Part shown: piece after piece, positions 17,557-29,014 of the stretch
How positions within the stretch are numbered: position 1 is the stretch's first letter
Layout of the letters: the number at the start of each line of letters is the position of its first letter
Origin: Streptomyces broussonetiae
Lineage (GTDB): Bacteria; Actinomycetota; Actinomycetes; Streptomycetales; Streptomycetaceae
DNA: 64,000 bases
Direction of reading: 5' to 3'
Assembly (NCBI RefSeq): GCF_009796285.1
Contig: NZ_CP047020.1
Coordinates: 5,704,001 to 5,768,000 of the forward strand
Notes under the pieces: model-generated
Databases searched by the model: none
The model's input: the letters and a program-made list of their open reading frames with translations, nothing else
Told to the model about the DNA's origin: nothing
Program-made: the position numbers and the translations under genes

Positions 17557-19062
17557 TCAGGTCGGGTCCAGTCCGTGGCTCCGCAGCCAGGGCAGCGGGT
17601 CCACCGCCGCCCCGCCCGCCGGGTGCACCTCGAAGTGCAGGTGCGGGCCGGTGGAGTTGCCGGAGTTGCCGGAGTACGCGATCGGCTGGCCGGCCTTGAC
17701 GGCCGTACCGGCGGGGACGCGGTAGCTGGACAGGTGGCAGTACCAGGTCTGCGTGCCGTCCTTCGCCGTCAGTATCAGCATGTTGCCGTAGGCACTGTTC
17801 CACTTGGTGGTGACGGTGCCGTCGGTCGCGGCCATCACCGTGGTGCCGTAGGAGACGGGGAAGTCGATACCCGTGTGCACGGACATCCAGTTCACGCCCG
17901 CCTGGCCGAAGTAGGCGCTCAGCCCCTTCTGCGTGACCGGCAGGACGAACTTGGGCCGCAGCCGCTCCTTGAGAGCGGCCTCCGCGGCGGCCTTCTTCTT
18001 GTCCAGGTCCTGCTGGTTCCTGAGGTCGATCCGCTCCTGCGTGCGGCTGGCCCGGTCGGCGAAGTCGTCGGCGCCGGCGGAGAGCGTCCTGAGCTGGGTG
18101 TCCAGCTTGCTGTTGGCGACCGCGGGCTTCACCGCATGCGCGTCCGGGGCGGAGGCGGTGGTGTCCTTGCCGTCGTCGCTCAGCGCGCCGACCGAGGCGG
18201 CGGCGATCCCGGCGACCCCCATCACACAGGCCGAAGGCACGGCGACAGTCAGCAGCGCGGAGCGCTTGGCGGGCGTACGGCGCCGGGAACGCGCCGTGTT
18301 GCGCGCGCCCGCGCGTGTCGCCTGCACCGGGGCGATCTCTTCCTGGTCCTCCAGCAGGCCGCTCGCGCCGGGCAGTTCGCCGGTGCCGTCCGGCTCCCCG
18401 GCGGAGTGTGGCTCGTCGAAACCGGTGTCCGGGTACGGCGCCTGGTCCTCGTACCCCACCTGGGGAAAGGCCGTGGTCGCGTCGCCGACCTGCTCGAAGG
18501 CGGCGGTGGCCTGCTGGTCGAACGGCTCCGCAGGCTGCCCCGGCTGCGCCGGCACGGCCGGGCCTGCGGAGTTCCACCGGGTGGCGTCGTACGCACCCGT
18601 CTCGGAGCCCTGGCTGCCCCACTCCCACTGCTGGGTCGGGCCGCCGCCGGACTGGTCGGGCTGCAGCCAGGCGCTCGCGTCCCAGTGGCCGCTGATGTCG
18701 TTGCCCGTGGCCTGCGCGGGGACCGTCCAGGCGGTGGTGTCGTAGGCGCCGGAGTCGTAGGCGGCGTGGTGCTGGGCCGCGTAAGGGTCGTGGAACGGCG
18801 TCTGGCCCGTCTGCCACTGCGTGCTGTCGTACGTGCCGGTGCTCTGCTCGCCGGGCAGGCTGCCGAAGAGCGGGTCGCTGTGGAAGGCCGCCGTGCTGTC
18901 GTGACCGGCCGCAAAACCGGTGGCGTCGTAGCTGCCGTACGTGGTGAAGTCTCCATAGGGAGCTTCATGGTTCGCGTACGGCGCGTGGTCGTAGTGCGCG
19001 GAGGAGGCGTCGGAAGCCGGAGCCGGGGTGGTCATGGTCCCCGACGGGTGACGGTCGTTCAC
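17557..19062 (-). CDS. Membrane-anchored M23 (LytM) peptidase
   Basis: 501 residues from a GTG (VNDRHPSG); a later ATG at 19035 is possible. A long cytosolic, Tyr/Asp/Gln-rich disordered region (about 1-230) precedes one membrane helix (LLTVAVPSACVMGVAGIAAA, near 245-265), a coiled coil (about 285-345) and a C-terminal LytM domain with zinc ligands His396 and Asp400 (HTGID) and His476 (HLHFE). The domain lies outside the membrane, where it should cut or bind peptidoglycan cross-links. The unusual long inner tail may place it at growth or division sites. Confidence 0.88.
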   Translation of the reverse strand: MNDRHPSGTMTTPAPASDASSAHYDHAPYANHEAPYGDFTTYGSYDATGFAAGHDSTAAFHSDPLFGSLPGEQSTGTYDSTQWQTGQTPFHDPYAAQHHAAYDSGAYDTTAWTVPAQATGNDISGHWDASAWLQPDQSGGGPTQQWEWGSQGSETGAYDATRWNSAGPAVPAQPGQPAEPFDQQATAAFEQVGDATTAFPQVGYEDQAPYPDTGFDEPHSAGEPDGTGELPGASGLLEDQEEIAPVQATRAGARNTARSRRRTPAKRSALLTVAVPSACVMGVAGIAAASVGALSDDGKDTTASAPDAHAVKPAVANSKLDTQLRTLSAGADDFADRASRTQERIDLRNQQDLDKKKAAAEAALKERLRPKFVLPVTQKGLSAYFGQAGVNWMSVHTGIDFPVSYGTTVMAATDGTVTTKWNSAYGNMLILTAKDGTQTWYCHLSSYRVPAGTAVKAGQPIAYSGNSGNSTGPHLHFEVHPAGGAAVDPLPWLRSHGLDPT

Positions 19063-19110
19063 CAACTTCTCTTTCGCCTCGACAACAGGGGCTGCCAGAG
19101 CAGTGCGGCG

Positions 19111-19140
19111 ACTGTACCCGCCGGTACCTGGGCGCGACAA
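19111..19140 (-). promoter_or_regulatory. Sigma-70-type promoter of the M23 gene
   Basis: Minus strand TTGTCG, 18 bases, TACAGT, about 50 bases before the GTG at 19062. It is one of the better vegetative (HrdB-like) promoter matches in this window. Confidence 0.55.
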
Positions 19141-19314
19141 TCTTGAGCCGGTTTCGCGTTGGCCGGAAACGGGCATTCGGCGGTCTTTCGGGGGACCCCG
19201 GGCACGAGTTTGGCCGAGAGTTCGATGAGCGTTCGATGTGGGGCGCCTGTTGGTCACCCGTACGTCACGTCACCGTCAGACACGTCACGCCGTCCTCACG
19301 CGAGCGACGGCCGG

Positions 19315-20166
19315 TCACGCCACCGTCAGACCGCCGGCGACCGCGTCCCCGGGCAGCGCGGAGTCGAGGGCCTCGCGTATTCCGGCCGCGACCGCGGGAT
19401 GCACGGGCAGGGCGAGATGCCCGATACCGGTCACCTGGACGTTCTGCACGTCGAGGTCGGGGTGGTCGAGGCGGGCCGTCTCCACCGGATCCATGATCGA
19501 GTCCAGGTCGCTCCAGAAGCTGACGAAGCGCGTACGGCAACCGGGCGCGGGCCGGGCCAGCTCCTCGAGCACCCCCGAACCGGGCCGCATCTGGCGCACG
19601 ATCGGATGGGCGTCGGCCAGTGGCGCCACCCTGGTCCCCGCGTGCGGGGTGCCCAGGGTGACCAGCGTGCGCACCCGCAGGTCCCCGCCGAGGCGCTGCA
19701 CGTAGTAGCGGGCGATCAGTCCGCCGAGGCTGTGGCCCACGATGTCGACGCGGGGGCTGCCCGTGCGCTCGCAGATCTCCTCGACATGCCGGCCGAGCAG
19801 CTCGGCCGCGGTGCGGATGTCGCAGGTGAGCGGTGAGTAGTTGAGCGACTCGACGCGCTGACCGCCGTGCTGGGCGAGGCTGCGGCGCAGCAGCACGAAC
19901 ACCGAGCGGTTGTCGATGAAGCCGTGCAGCAGCACCACCGGCGTGCCGGACCGGAGGGGCAGCTGGGCGGTGCCGTCCGCGGCGGGCAGGGCGGGAGAGC
20001 GGCGTTCCTGGGTGAGGCCGGTCGGATACAGCAGGAGGTGGCCGGCGAGGATGGCGGCCTCGAGGGCGGTCGCCTTGAGCAGCGCCATGGAGATTCCGGC
20101 GAGTCTGCCGGGCCACAGGCGCCGGCAGATCGGGAGGAAGAGAGGCAGTACTCCGGTGACCTTCAT
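19315..20166 (-). CDS. Alpha/beta hydrolase, lipase-like
   Basis: 283 residues. Nucleophile elbow GHSLGG with Ser146; oxyanion segment LLHGFIDN (80-87); a later Asp and His (GIGHLALP near 257-264) complete the triad. The RYYVQRLGG and LVTLGTPHAGT stretches match actinobacterial lipase/PGAP1-like proteins acting on triacylglycerol or other esters. An N-terminal hydrophobic stretch (about 22-48) could anchor it. AGGAGG precedes the ATG by six bases. An 18-base direct repeat (17 of 18 identical) lies at 19264-19281 and 19314-19331, the second overlapping the stop codon. Confidence 0.82.
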   Translation of the reverse strand: MKVTGVLPLFLPICRRLWPGRLAGISMALLKATALEAAILAGHLLLYPTGLTQERRSPALPAADGTAQLPLRSGTPVVLLHGFIDNRSVFVLLRRSLAQHGGQRVESLNYSPLTCDIRTAAELLGRHVEEICERTGSPRVDIVGHSLGGLIARYYVQRLGGDLRVRTLVTLGTPHAGTRVAPLADAHPIVRQMRPGSGVLEELARPAPGCRTRFVSFWSDLDSIMDPVETARLDHPDLDVQNVQVTGIGHLALPVHPAVAAGIREALDSALPGDAVAGGLTVA

Positions 20167-20350
20167 GGCCGACCTCCTGTCGGCACGCCGGAGGACGGCC
20201 CCATCCCCCGTGTGCCCTCATGTCCCACCGTGTGATTTCCCCCTCGCTGCGCACCGTAAAACTGCCGGTTGCGGGATGCTGGAGATAACGTTCGTTCACT
20301 TCGCGACGGGTGGCGGAACGCTCCAAAAGTGCGGTACTTGTCGTTACGGA

Positions 20351-20368
20351 CGGAAGCGACCGCTTCCG
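20351..20368 (+). promoter_or_regulatory. 18-base palindrome before icmB
   Basis: CGGAAGCG, two bases, CGCTTCCG is a perfect inverted repeat 12 bases before the GGAGG of icmB. It could be a repressor site or a hairpin that affects translation. Confidence 0.4.
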
Positions 20369-20390
20369 GGGTCGTCTGATGGAGGCAGTG

Positions 20391-20788
<398 letters not shown>

Positions 20789-20813
<25 letters not shown>

Positions 20814-22474
20814 GCCGACGCCTCCACCGGGGCGGGCGCGCGGGTGGAGGCGGGCGGCGCCAACTCGTCCGCCATCGCCGCCCGCAACCGCAGCGTCGTG
20901 ACCAGCCGCTGGAACGCCTCCGCCCAGTACCCCCCGGCGCCCGGCGCCGCGTCCTCGCGTTCGTCGGGTATCGCCAGCAGCGCCTCCAGCCGGGCGGTTT
21001 CCGCGGGGTCCAGGCAGCGCTCCGCCAGCCCCATCACACCGCTGAAACTCCACGGGTAACTTCCCGCGTCGCGCGCGATGTTGAGTGCGTCCACGACCGA
21101 CCGGCCCAACGGCGCGGCCCACGGCACCGCGCACACCCCGAGCAGCTGGAACGCCTCCGACAGGCCGTGCGTCGCGATGAATCCGGCCACCCACGCGGCC
21201 CGCTGCGCCGGGTCCAGGGCCGCCAGCAGCTTGGCGCGCTCCGCCAGGGACACCGCCCCCGGCCCGCCCGCCTCCGGCGCCGACGGCGCGCCGAGCAGTG
21301 CCCTCGACCATTCGGCGTCCCGTTGCCGCATCGCCGCCCGGCACCAGGCCGCGTGCAGTTCGTCCTGCCAGCCGTCCGTCACGGGCAGCGCCACGATCTG
21401 CCGGGCCGTGCGCCCGCCGAGCCGTTCGGACCAGGTGCCCAGCGGCGTGGCCTCCACCAACTGCCCCAGCCACCATGACCGTTCTCCTCTGCCCGCGGGA
21501 GGTGTGGCCACCACACCGTCCCGCTCCATGCTCGAGTCGCACTCGAGGGGCGGCTCCACCACGATCGCCGGCGTGCGCTGCGTACGGTCGAGGGCGACAC
21601 AGACCGCGGCCCGTACGGCCATACGCGCGGCGAGCGCCGAACCGGCCAGCGCCGACAGCAGTTCCGCCGCCGTCGCCCGGACATTACGGCTGCGGTCGCC
21701 CAGCGCCCGCTCCAGGAACGGCTCGTCCTCGACGGACAGGCCCGCGCGCATTGCGTCGAGGAACATCAGCCGGTCCTCCGCCCGCTCCTGCGGCCAGGTC
21801 GACGCCAGCAGCTCGCGCGCGCGGACGGGGGCACGCGTACGCAGGGCGCCCAGCAGGGCGACCCGCTCGGCGAACAGCCCCTCCTGCCACAGCCGGTGCA
21901 CCGCCTCGGCGTCCTCGGGGCCGGGCAGCGCGGCGCCGCCGCCGGGGGCCGCACGCAGGGCGAAGCGCCAGTCCGCGTTCAGCCGGGCCAGCCACAGCGC
22001 GCGCGGGCCCGCGAACGCCAGCGCCGCCGGGCGCAGGTCCGTACGGCCCCGCGCCGCGTCCAGCAAAGAGGGAAGCAACTGCGCAGGCGCCGCGTACCCG
22101 TGCGCGACGGCCGCCGCCAGCCACTGCGGGAGCAGCTCCGTCAGGTCCGGTGCGCTGCCCCGGCGGCCGCCGCCCGCCCCTGCGGAGCGGTCGGCCAGCA
22201 AGGTGGCGAGCCGGTGCGCCGCCGCGGCGGGCAGCGCCGGGCGCGGATCCTCCGGCGCCGGCTCCGGCCGCCGGGCCGCCCGCGCGGGCCGCAGCCCGGC
22301 CCGCCGCCGTACGGTCGCCACGGCGGCCGCGTCCAGCAGCGCGAGGGGAGCCTCCCGGCCGGGCGCGGCGTCCGCCCGGGGGCGCCGGTCTGTGCCGAGC
22401 AGGGCGGCGGTGACCAGATCGTCCCAGGATTCCGCGCGAGTCGCGCCGGTCCGGGTGGTCGAGGTCGCGTTCAT
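20789..22474 (-). CDS. DUF5691 family protein
   Basis: 561 residues, mostly helical, Ala/Leu/Arg-rich, with HEAT-like alpha repeats (for example EDAEAVHRLWQEGLFAERVALLGALR and DEPFLERALGDRSRNVRATAAELLSAL). It begins MNATSTTRTGATRAESWDDLV with AGGAGGGGG before the ATG. It follows the SWIM gene by 65 bases on the same strand, so the two are probably one operon. I assign DUF5691 from the WDDLVTAALLGTDRR opening and this neighbourhood; no function is known. A scaffold or substrate-binding repeat protein is a reasonable guess. Confidence 0.75.
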
Positions 22475-22539
22475 GTCGTCCCCCTCCTGATGACGTACGG
22501 CTGATGACAGATGGCGTCGCCTCCCCGCTTCGGGCCCGG

Positions 22540-23886
22540 TCAGCACAGCGGCACCGCCTCGTCCGCCGCCGCGGCCCAGGCCGTGAGCGGGGTGAAGCCG
22601 CGGTGGCCGCACTCGCCGAAGACCGTCACAGGGGCGCCGCCGGACAGGGCGACCAGCCGCCACAGGCCGGGGCGGGAGCGGGCGGCCCGGGTCAGCGGGA
22701 GCGCCGAGTCCGCATCGGCGTCGGCCAGTTGCCACGTCTCGCCGTCCGGGACCGGTATCACCCGCTCCAGTGTCACCGGGACCGCATCCAGCCAGGGATC
22801 GTCGCGCAGCGCCTCCCCGTACCGGGCCGTCGCCCGGGCCGTGGGCATGCCCGGCGGGCGGAACGCGGCGGGCGCCGGCGGGCCGAACCGCTCGCCCAGA
22901 CCCGCCCGGTGGCGGCCGGCTCCCGGATGACCGGACAGCTCCGCGTCCAGGGCCAGGCCGACCGGCAGGGACAGCTCCGGTGCCCGGCCCGCCGCGCCGT
23001 ACGAGAGTAGCAGCCGGGTGGCGCCCGATGAGACGCCGTGCAGCCAGACCCGGCGGGTCGTCAGTTTCGCGTCCACCGTGTCGTACTGGGCGAGGACCAG
23101 CCAGCGGTCGCGCACCGGCGGACCGTCCGCCGCAGCCGGCAGGCCGAGCCGGGAGCGGACCGTGGCCGCGAGAGCCTCCGGCAGCCGGTCGCGGCGCAGC
23201 CAGCCCCGGTCGAGCAGATGCAGCAGCGCGCACTCCTCCAGCAACCGCCCGGGCCAGCCCGCCCCGGACGCCGGTATCGTCCCCAACTCCCGTACCCGCG
23301 CGGCGAGTCCGGGCGCCTGCGCGTCCACCATGCGGGCCGCTGTCTCGTCCCACACCCCGTATCCCGCCTGCTCCGCCGAGGCCAGGCCGCCGCGCAGCAG
23401 GTCCGCGAGGCGCTGTTCCAGCTCCGTCGCGCCCGCGGTGACCCGCTCGGCCCGGCGCTCCGCCCGCCGCCGCGCCGCCTGCGGATCCGCGGGTCCGGCC
23501 GCCGAACTCCCCTCGTCCCGGCCCGGTTTGCTCTCGCCCCGCTCGCGTCTCCCCTCGAGCCACTGCCCGGCCCAGTCCGGCGGCTCGGCGGACACCGGCA
23601 CCGAACCGCCGCCGTCCGCCCACAGCAGGAGCAGCCCGAGCGCGTGCTTGCACGGAAACTTACGGCTCGGACAACTGCACTTGTACGCCGGTCCTGCCAG
23701 GTCGACCACCGTCTGGTACGGCCTGCTGCCACTGCCCTTGCACAGCCCCCACACCGTCCCCTCTCCACTGCCCGTCCCGGACCACGGACCCGCCGTGCCG
23801 AGCTTGCTCCCCGCTTTGCGTGACGCGGCGTCAGGCGCCAGTGCCAGCACCTGCTCCGCGGTCCAGCGCACCCCCTGCTCAGTCAT
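22540..23886 (-). CDS. SWIM zinc-finger protein (YehQ-like)
   Basis: 448 residues from the ATG at 23886 (GGAG two bases upstream is close; the longer frame starts inside the promoter). The SWIM motif CxCx(n)CxH is Cys70, Cys72, Cys79, His81 (KCSCPSRKFPCKHALG), a zinc fold that binds DNA or protein. The remainder is helical with a charged linker (about 100-150). It leads the leftward arm of a divergent cassette with a MoxR ATPase, DUF5682 and VWA proteins, the same company kept by E. coli YehQ. Confidence 0.85.
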   Translation of the reverse strand: MTEQGVRWTAEQVLALAPDAASRKAGSKLGTAGPWSGTGSGEGTVWGLCKGSGSRPYQTVVDLAGPAYKCSCPSRKFPCKHALGLLLLWADGGGSVPVSAEPPDWAGQWLEGRRERGESKPGRDEGSSAAGPADPQAARRRAERRAERVTAGATELEQRLADLLRGGLASAEQAGYGVWDETAARMVDAQAPGLAARVRELGTIPASGAGWPGRLLEECALLHLLDRGWLRRDRLPEALAATVRSRLGLPAAADGPPVRDRWLVLAQYDTVDAKLTTRRVWLHGVSSGATRLLLSYGAAGRAPELSLPVGLALDAELSGHPGAGRHRAGLGERFGPPAPAAFRPPGMPTARATARYGEALRDDPWLDAVPVTLERVIPVPDGETWQLADADADSALPLTRAARSRPGLWRLVALSGGAPVTVFGECGHRGFTPLTAWAAAADEAVPLC

Positions 23887-23906
23887 GTCTCCGACGGTAG
23901 GTCCCC

Positions 23907-23962
23907 CCACTGACAATCGGTCCGGAGTAGGCGTTCGTGCAGGTCAGGGCGATTGTCAGTGG
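23907..23962. promoter_or_regulatory. Inverted repeat in the divergent cassette promoter
   Basis: CCACTGACAATCG (23907-23919) and CGATTGTCAGTGG (23950-23962) are perfect 13-base inverted repeats separated by 30 bases, midway between the SWIM and MoxR genes. Each arm reads TTGTCA toward its own gene, so they could be mirrored -35 boxes, paired operator half-sites, or both. Only 24 bases lie between the left TTGTCA and the SWIM ATG, compared with 60 on the right. Confidence 0.6.
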
Positions 23963-24018
23963 CGTGGTGCACGGTTGGTGGCAGATCCGAACCGGCAGAG
24001 CTGGAGGGGGCCTCAGCC

Positions 24019-25149
24019 ATGACTGTGTCCGTGGAAGCCACGTCCGTCGAAGCGCACGGGAGTCAGGAGTCGCAGGCGCTGCGACCGCACGCCGAGCACG
24101 CCTTCGCGGACGAACTCACCGCACTGGCCGAGCAGGACGACCGCCCGCGCCCGGCCCGCTGGAAACTGTCTCCGTGGGCGGTGGCGACCTACCTGCTCGG
24201 CGGCACCCTGCCGGACGGCACGGTGATCACACCCAAGTACGTGGGCCCGCGCCGCATCGTCGAGGTCGCCGTCACCACGCTCGCCACCGACCGCGCCCTG
24301 CTCCTGCTCGGCGTCCCCGGCACCGCCAAGACCTGGGTCTCCGAGCATCTGGCGGCAGCGGTCAGCGGGGACTCCACGCTGCTCGTGCAGGGCACGGCAG
24401 GTACGCCGGAGGAGGCGATCCGCTACGGCTGGAACTACGCGCGGCTGCTCGCGCACGGCCCGAGCCGCGACGCCCTGGTGCCCAGTCCCGTCATGCGGGC
24501 CATGTCCGAGGGCATGACGGCCCGCGTGGAGGAGCTGACCCGTATCCCGGCCGACGTGCAGGACACGCTGATCACGATCCTGTCGGAGAAGACGCTGCCC
24601 GTCCCGGAGCTGGGCGAGGAGGTCCAGGCGGTCCGCGGGTTCAACCTCATCGCCACCGCCAACGACCGTGACAGGGGCGTCAACGAACTCTCCAGCGCGC
24701 TGCGCCGCCGCTTCAACACCGTCGTGCTGCCACTGCCGGAGAGCGCTGAGGCCGAGGTCGACATCGTCACGCGCCGGGTCGAGCAGATCGGCCGCTCCCT
24801 CGACCTGCCGGCCGCGCCCGACGGCATCGAGGAGATCCACCGGGTCGTGACCGTCTTCCGGGAGCTGCGCGACGGCGTCACCACCGACGGCCGTACGAAG
24901 CTCAAGTCGCCCAGTGGCACGCTGTCCACGGCCGAGGCGATCTCCGTCGTCACGGGCGGGCTCGCCCTGTCGGCGCACTTCGGCGACGGCGTGCTGCGCC
25001 CGGGCGACGTCGCCGCCGGCATCCTCGGTGCCGTGGTCCGCGATCCGGCGGCCGACCGGGTCGTCTGGCAGGAGTACCTGGAGACCGTGGTCCGCGAGCG
25101 TGCGGGCTGGACGGACTTCTACCGGGCCTGCCGGGAGGTGAGCGCATGA
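24019..25149 (+). CDS. MoxR-family AAA+ ATPase (YehL-like)
   Basis: 376 residues. Walker A GVPGTAKT (98-105); a sensor-1 segment GFNLIATANDRD; arginine-finger region ELSSALRRRFNTVVLPLP. The Walker B position reads ADVQDTLITILSEK without the usual acidic pair in clear view, as in several MoxR variants. MoxR ATPases act as chaperones that load or remodel partners together with VWA proteins. GGAGGGGG is eight bases before the ATG, and the stop overlaps the next start (ATGA). Confidence 0.88.
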   Translation: MTVSVEATSVEAHGSQESQALRPHAEHAFADELTALAEQDDRPRPARWKLSPWAVATYLLGGTLPDGTVITPKYVGPRRIVEVAVTTLATDRALLLLGVPGTAKTWVSEHLAAAVSGDSTLLVQGTAGTPEEAIRYGWNYARLLAHGPSRDALVPSPVMRAMSEGMTARVEELTRIPADVQDTLITILSEKTLPVPELGEEVQAVRGFNLIATANDRDRGVNELSSALRRRFNTVVLPLPESAEAEVDIVTRRVEQIGRSLDLPAAPDGIEEIHRVVTVFRELRDGVTTDGRTKLKSPSGTLSTAEAISVVTGGLALSAHFGDGVLRPGDVAAGILGAVVRDPAADRVVWQEYLETVVRERAGWTDFYRACREVSA

Positions 25150-27583
25150 CCGACTCCGCCCGGCGCGCCGGGTACGACCGCGGGCCGCTGCTGCTGGGCG
25201 TGCGGCACCACGGGCCCGGTTCCGCGCGCGCGGTGCGGGCCGCGCTGACCGCCGCCCGTCCGAGCACCGTCCTGATCGAGGGCCCGCCCGAGGCCGACGC
25301 CCTGATCCCCCTGGCCGCCGACCCCGGTCTGCGGCCCCCGGTCGCCCTGCTCGCCCATGCCGTGGACGAGCCCGGCCGCTCGGCGTTCTGGCCGTTCGCC
25401 GAGTTCAGCCCCGAGTGGGTGGCGATCCGCTGGGCCCTGGAACACGGCGTACCGGCCCGTTTCATCGACCTGCCGGCCACGCACACGCTCGCGTGGGAGC
25501 AGAGGGAGGAGCAGAAGGAGCAGCAGGGCCAGGGGGGCCCGCAGGGTGCCGACGAGTCCGAGGACACCCCTGGCGACGGCAGGCCTCAGGACGGCGGCGG
25601 CCACGTCCGCATCGACCCGCTCGCCGTGCTTGCCGAAACCGCCGGGTACGACGACCCCGAACGCTGGTGGGAGGACGCCGTCGAGCACCGGGGCCCGGGC
25701 CGGCACGACCCCTTCGCACCGTTCGCCGCCCTGGAGGACGCCATGGGCGCGCTCCGCGAGCGGTACGGCGCCGGCGGGCACCCGCGTGATCCGGTGCGCG
25801 AGGCGCAGATGCGGCTCCAACTACGCGCCGCTCGACGGGAGTTCGGGGACGAGCTGGCGGTGGTGTGCGGGGCCTGGCACGTGCCCGCGCTGCGCGCGAG
25901 GACCACCGTCGCCGCCGACCGCGCCCTGCTGAAGGGGCTGCCCAGGGTCAAGGTGGACCTGACCTGGGTGCCGTGGACGCACCGCAGGCTCGCCCGGGCC
26001 GGCGGATACGGCGCGGGAATCGACTCGCCGGGTTGGTACGGCCATCTCTTCCACGCCCCGGACCGGCCGGTGGAGCGCTGGCTGACCAAGGTGGCGGGGC
26101 TGCTGCGCGAGGAGGACCGGATGGTCTCCTCCGCCCATGTCATCGAGGCCGTCCGGCTCGCCGGGACCCTGGCGGCGCTGCGCGGCCGCCCACTGCCAGG
26201 GCTGAGCGAGACCACCGACGTCGTGCGCGCGGTGATGGGCGACGGCTCCGACGTGCCGCTGGCGCTGGTGCACGACCGGCTGGTGGTCGGGGACGTGATG
26301 GGAGAGGTGCCGCAGTCGGCTCCGGCGGTGCCGCTCCAGCGCGACCTGGCCCGGCAGCAGCGGGCGCTGCGGCTCAAACCGGAGGCGCTGGAGCGGGAGT
26401 TGGAGCTGGACCTGCGCGGGGACACCGACACCGGCCGCAGCAGGCTGCTGCACCGGCTGCGGTTGCTCGGCGTCGACTGGGGCGCACCGGTCCGGTCGCG
26501 GGGGAGCACCGGCACCTTCCGGGAGACCTGGCGGCTGCGCTGGGAGCCGGAGCTGGCGGTGCGGATCGCCGAGGCGGGCGTGTGGGGGACGACCGTAAGC
26601 GGCGCGGCGCAGGCCAAGGCCGAGGCGGACGCGGCGGCCTCGCGAGCCCTCGCCGACGTCACCGCGCTCGCCGAGCACTGTCTGCTGGCCGGTCTGCCGG
26701 ACGCCCTGCCCGTGGTCATGCGGGCCCTGGCGGACCGGGCCGCCCTCGACACGGACGTCGGCCACCTGGCCCAGGCCCTGCCCGCCCTGGTCCGCTCCCT
26801 GCGCTACGGCGACGTACGCGGCACCGACACCGGCGCACTGGCCGGGGTCGCGGCGGGCCTGGCCGAGCGGATCTTCGTCGGCCTGCCCCCGGCCTGCGCC
26901 GCGCTCGACGCGGACGCGGCGGAGGAGATGCGGGCCCATGTGGACGCCGTGCACGCGGCGGTGGGGCTGCTGGCGGAGACGCAGGCGGGTGTGGGCACCG
27001 GCACCGACGGCACCGCTTCCGGGGCGGACCGGGGTGATCTGCGGCACCGCTGGCGTGCCGTGCTGCGGACACTGACGCTGCGCGACACCGTGGCCGGTGT
27101 GCTGCGGGGAAGGGCGGTGCGGCTGCTGCTGGACGACGGCGCGTCGGGGCCGCAGGAGGCGGCGCGACTGATGGGGTTCGCCCTGTCGCCGGGGACACCG
27201 CCCGCCGATGCGGCCGCCTGGATCGAGGGCTTCGCCGGCGGTGGGGGCGGGCTGCTGCTGGTGCACGACGAGCGGTTGCTCGGCCTGCTCGACGACTGGC
27301 TCACGGCCGTGCCGGCGGAGGCGTTCACGGACGTGCTGCCGCTGCTGCGCCGTACGTTCGCGGCATACGACCCGGGGGTGCGCAGAACCCTTGGCGAGCT
27401 GGTCCGGCGCGGACCGGGTCGGGCGGGCGAGCGGGCCGGGGCCGGGGGCGCAACACCCGGCTTCGCCGCGCAGGCCGACACCGAGCGCGCCGACGCCGTG
27501 CTGCCGGTGCTGCGGCTGCTGCTCGGCACGGACGACGCCGAGCCGGTGACGACCGATGACAACAGGTTTGCGGGGGTGGGCAC

Positions 27584-27587
<4 letters not shown>
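25146..27587 (+). CDS. DUF5682 family protein (YehM-like)
   Basis: 813 residues, soluble. The N-terminal part (LLGVRHHGPGSARAVRAAL, VLIEGPPEADALIPL) and the WVPWTHRRLARAGGYGAGIDSPGWY segment are what I recognise as DUF5682. The glutamate-rich QREEQKEQQGQGGPQ insert (about 118-155) is a low-complexity linker. The rest is helical. Start overlaps the MoxR stop and its own stop overlaps the VWA start, so all three are translated in step. No catalytic motif is obvious; it may be the substrate-facing or scaffold part of a MoxR-VWA machine. Confidence 0.82.
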
Positions 27588-28894
<1,307 letters not shown>

Positions 28895-29014
28895 CACCAG
28901 GCAGGAAAGGGGATATGGCTACCCATCAGTAATGCTGGGGTTGCGCAGCCTCGGGCGGGCCGTGCAAGGATCGGCGCAGCCCGTACCGCGCCGACTCGAG
29001 GGACATTCCTCTCC

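Noticed and set aside
23141..23900. Upstream extension of the DUF5691 frame through the SWIM gene
   Set aside because: The frame stays open but lies antiphase within the SWIM coding region; the ATG at 22474 with AGGAGG is the real start.
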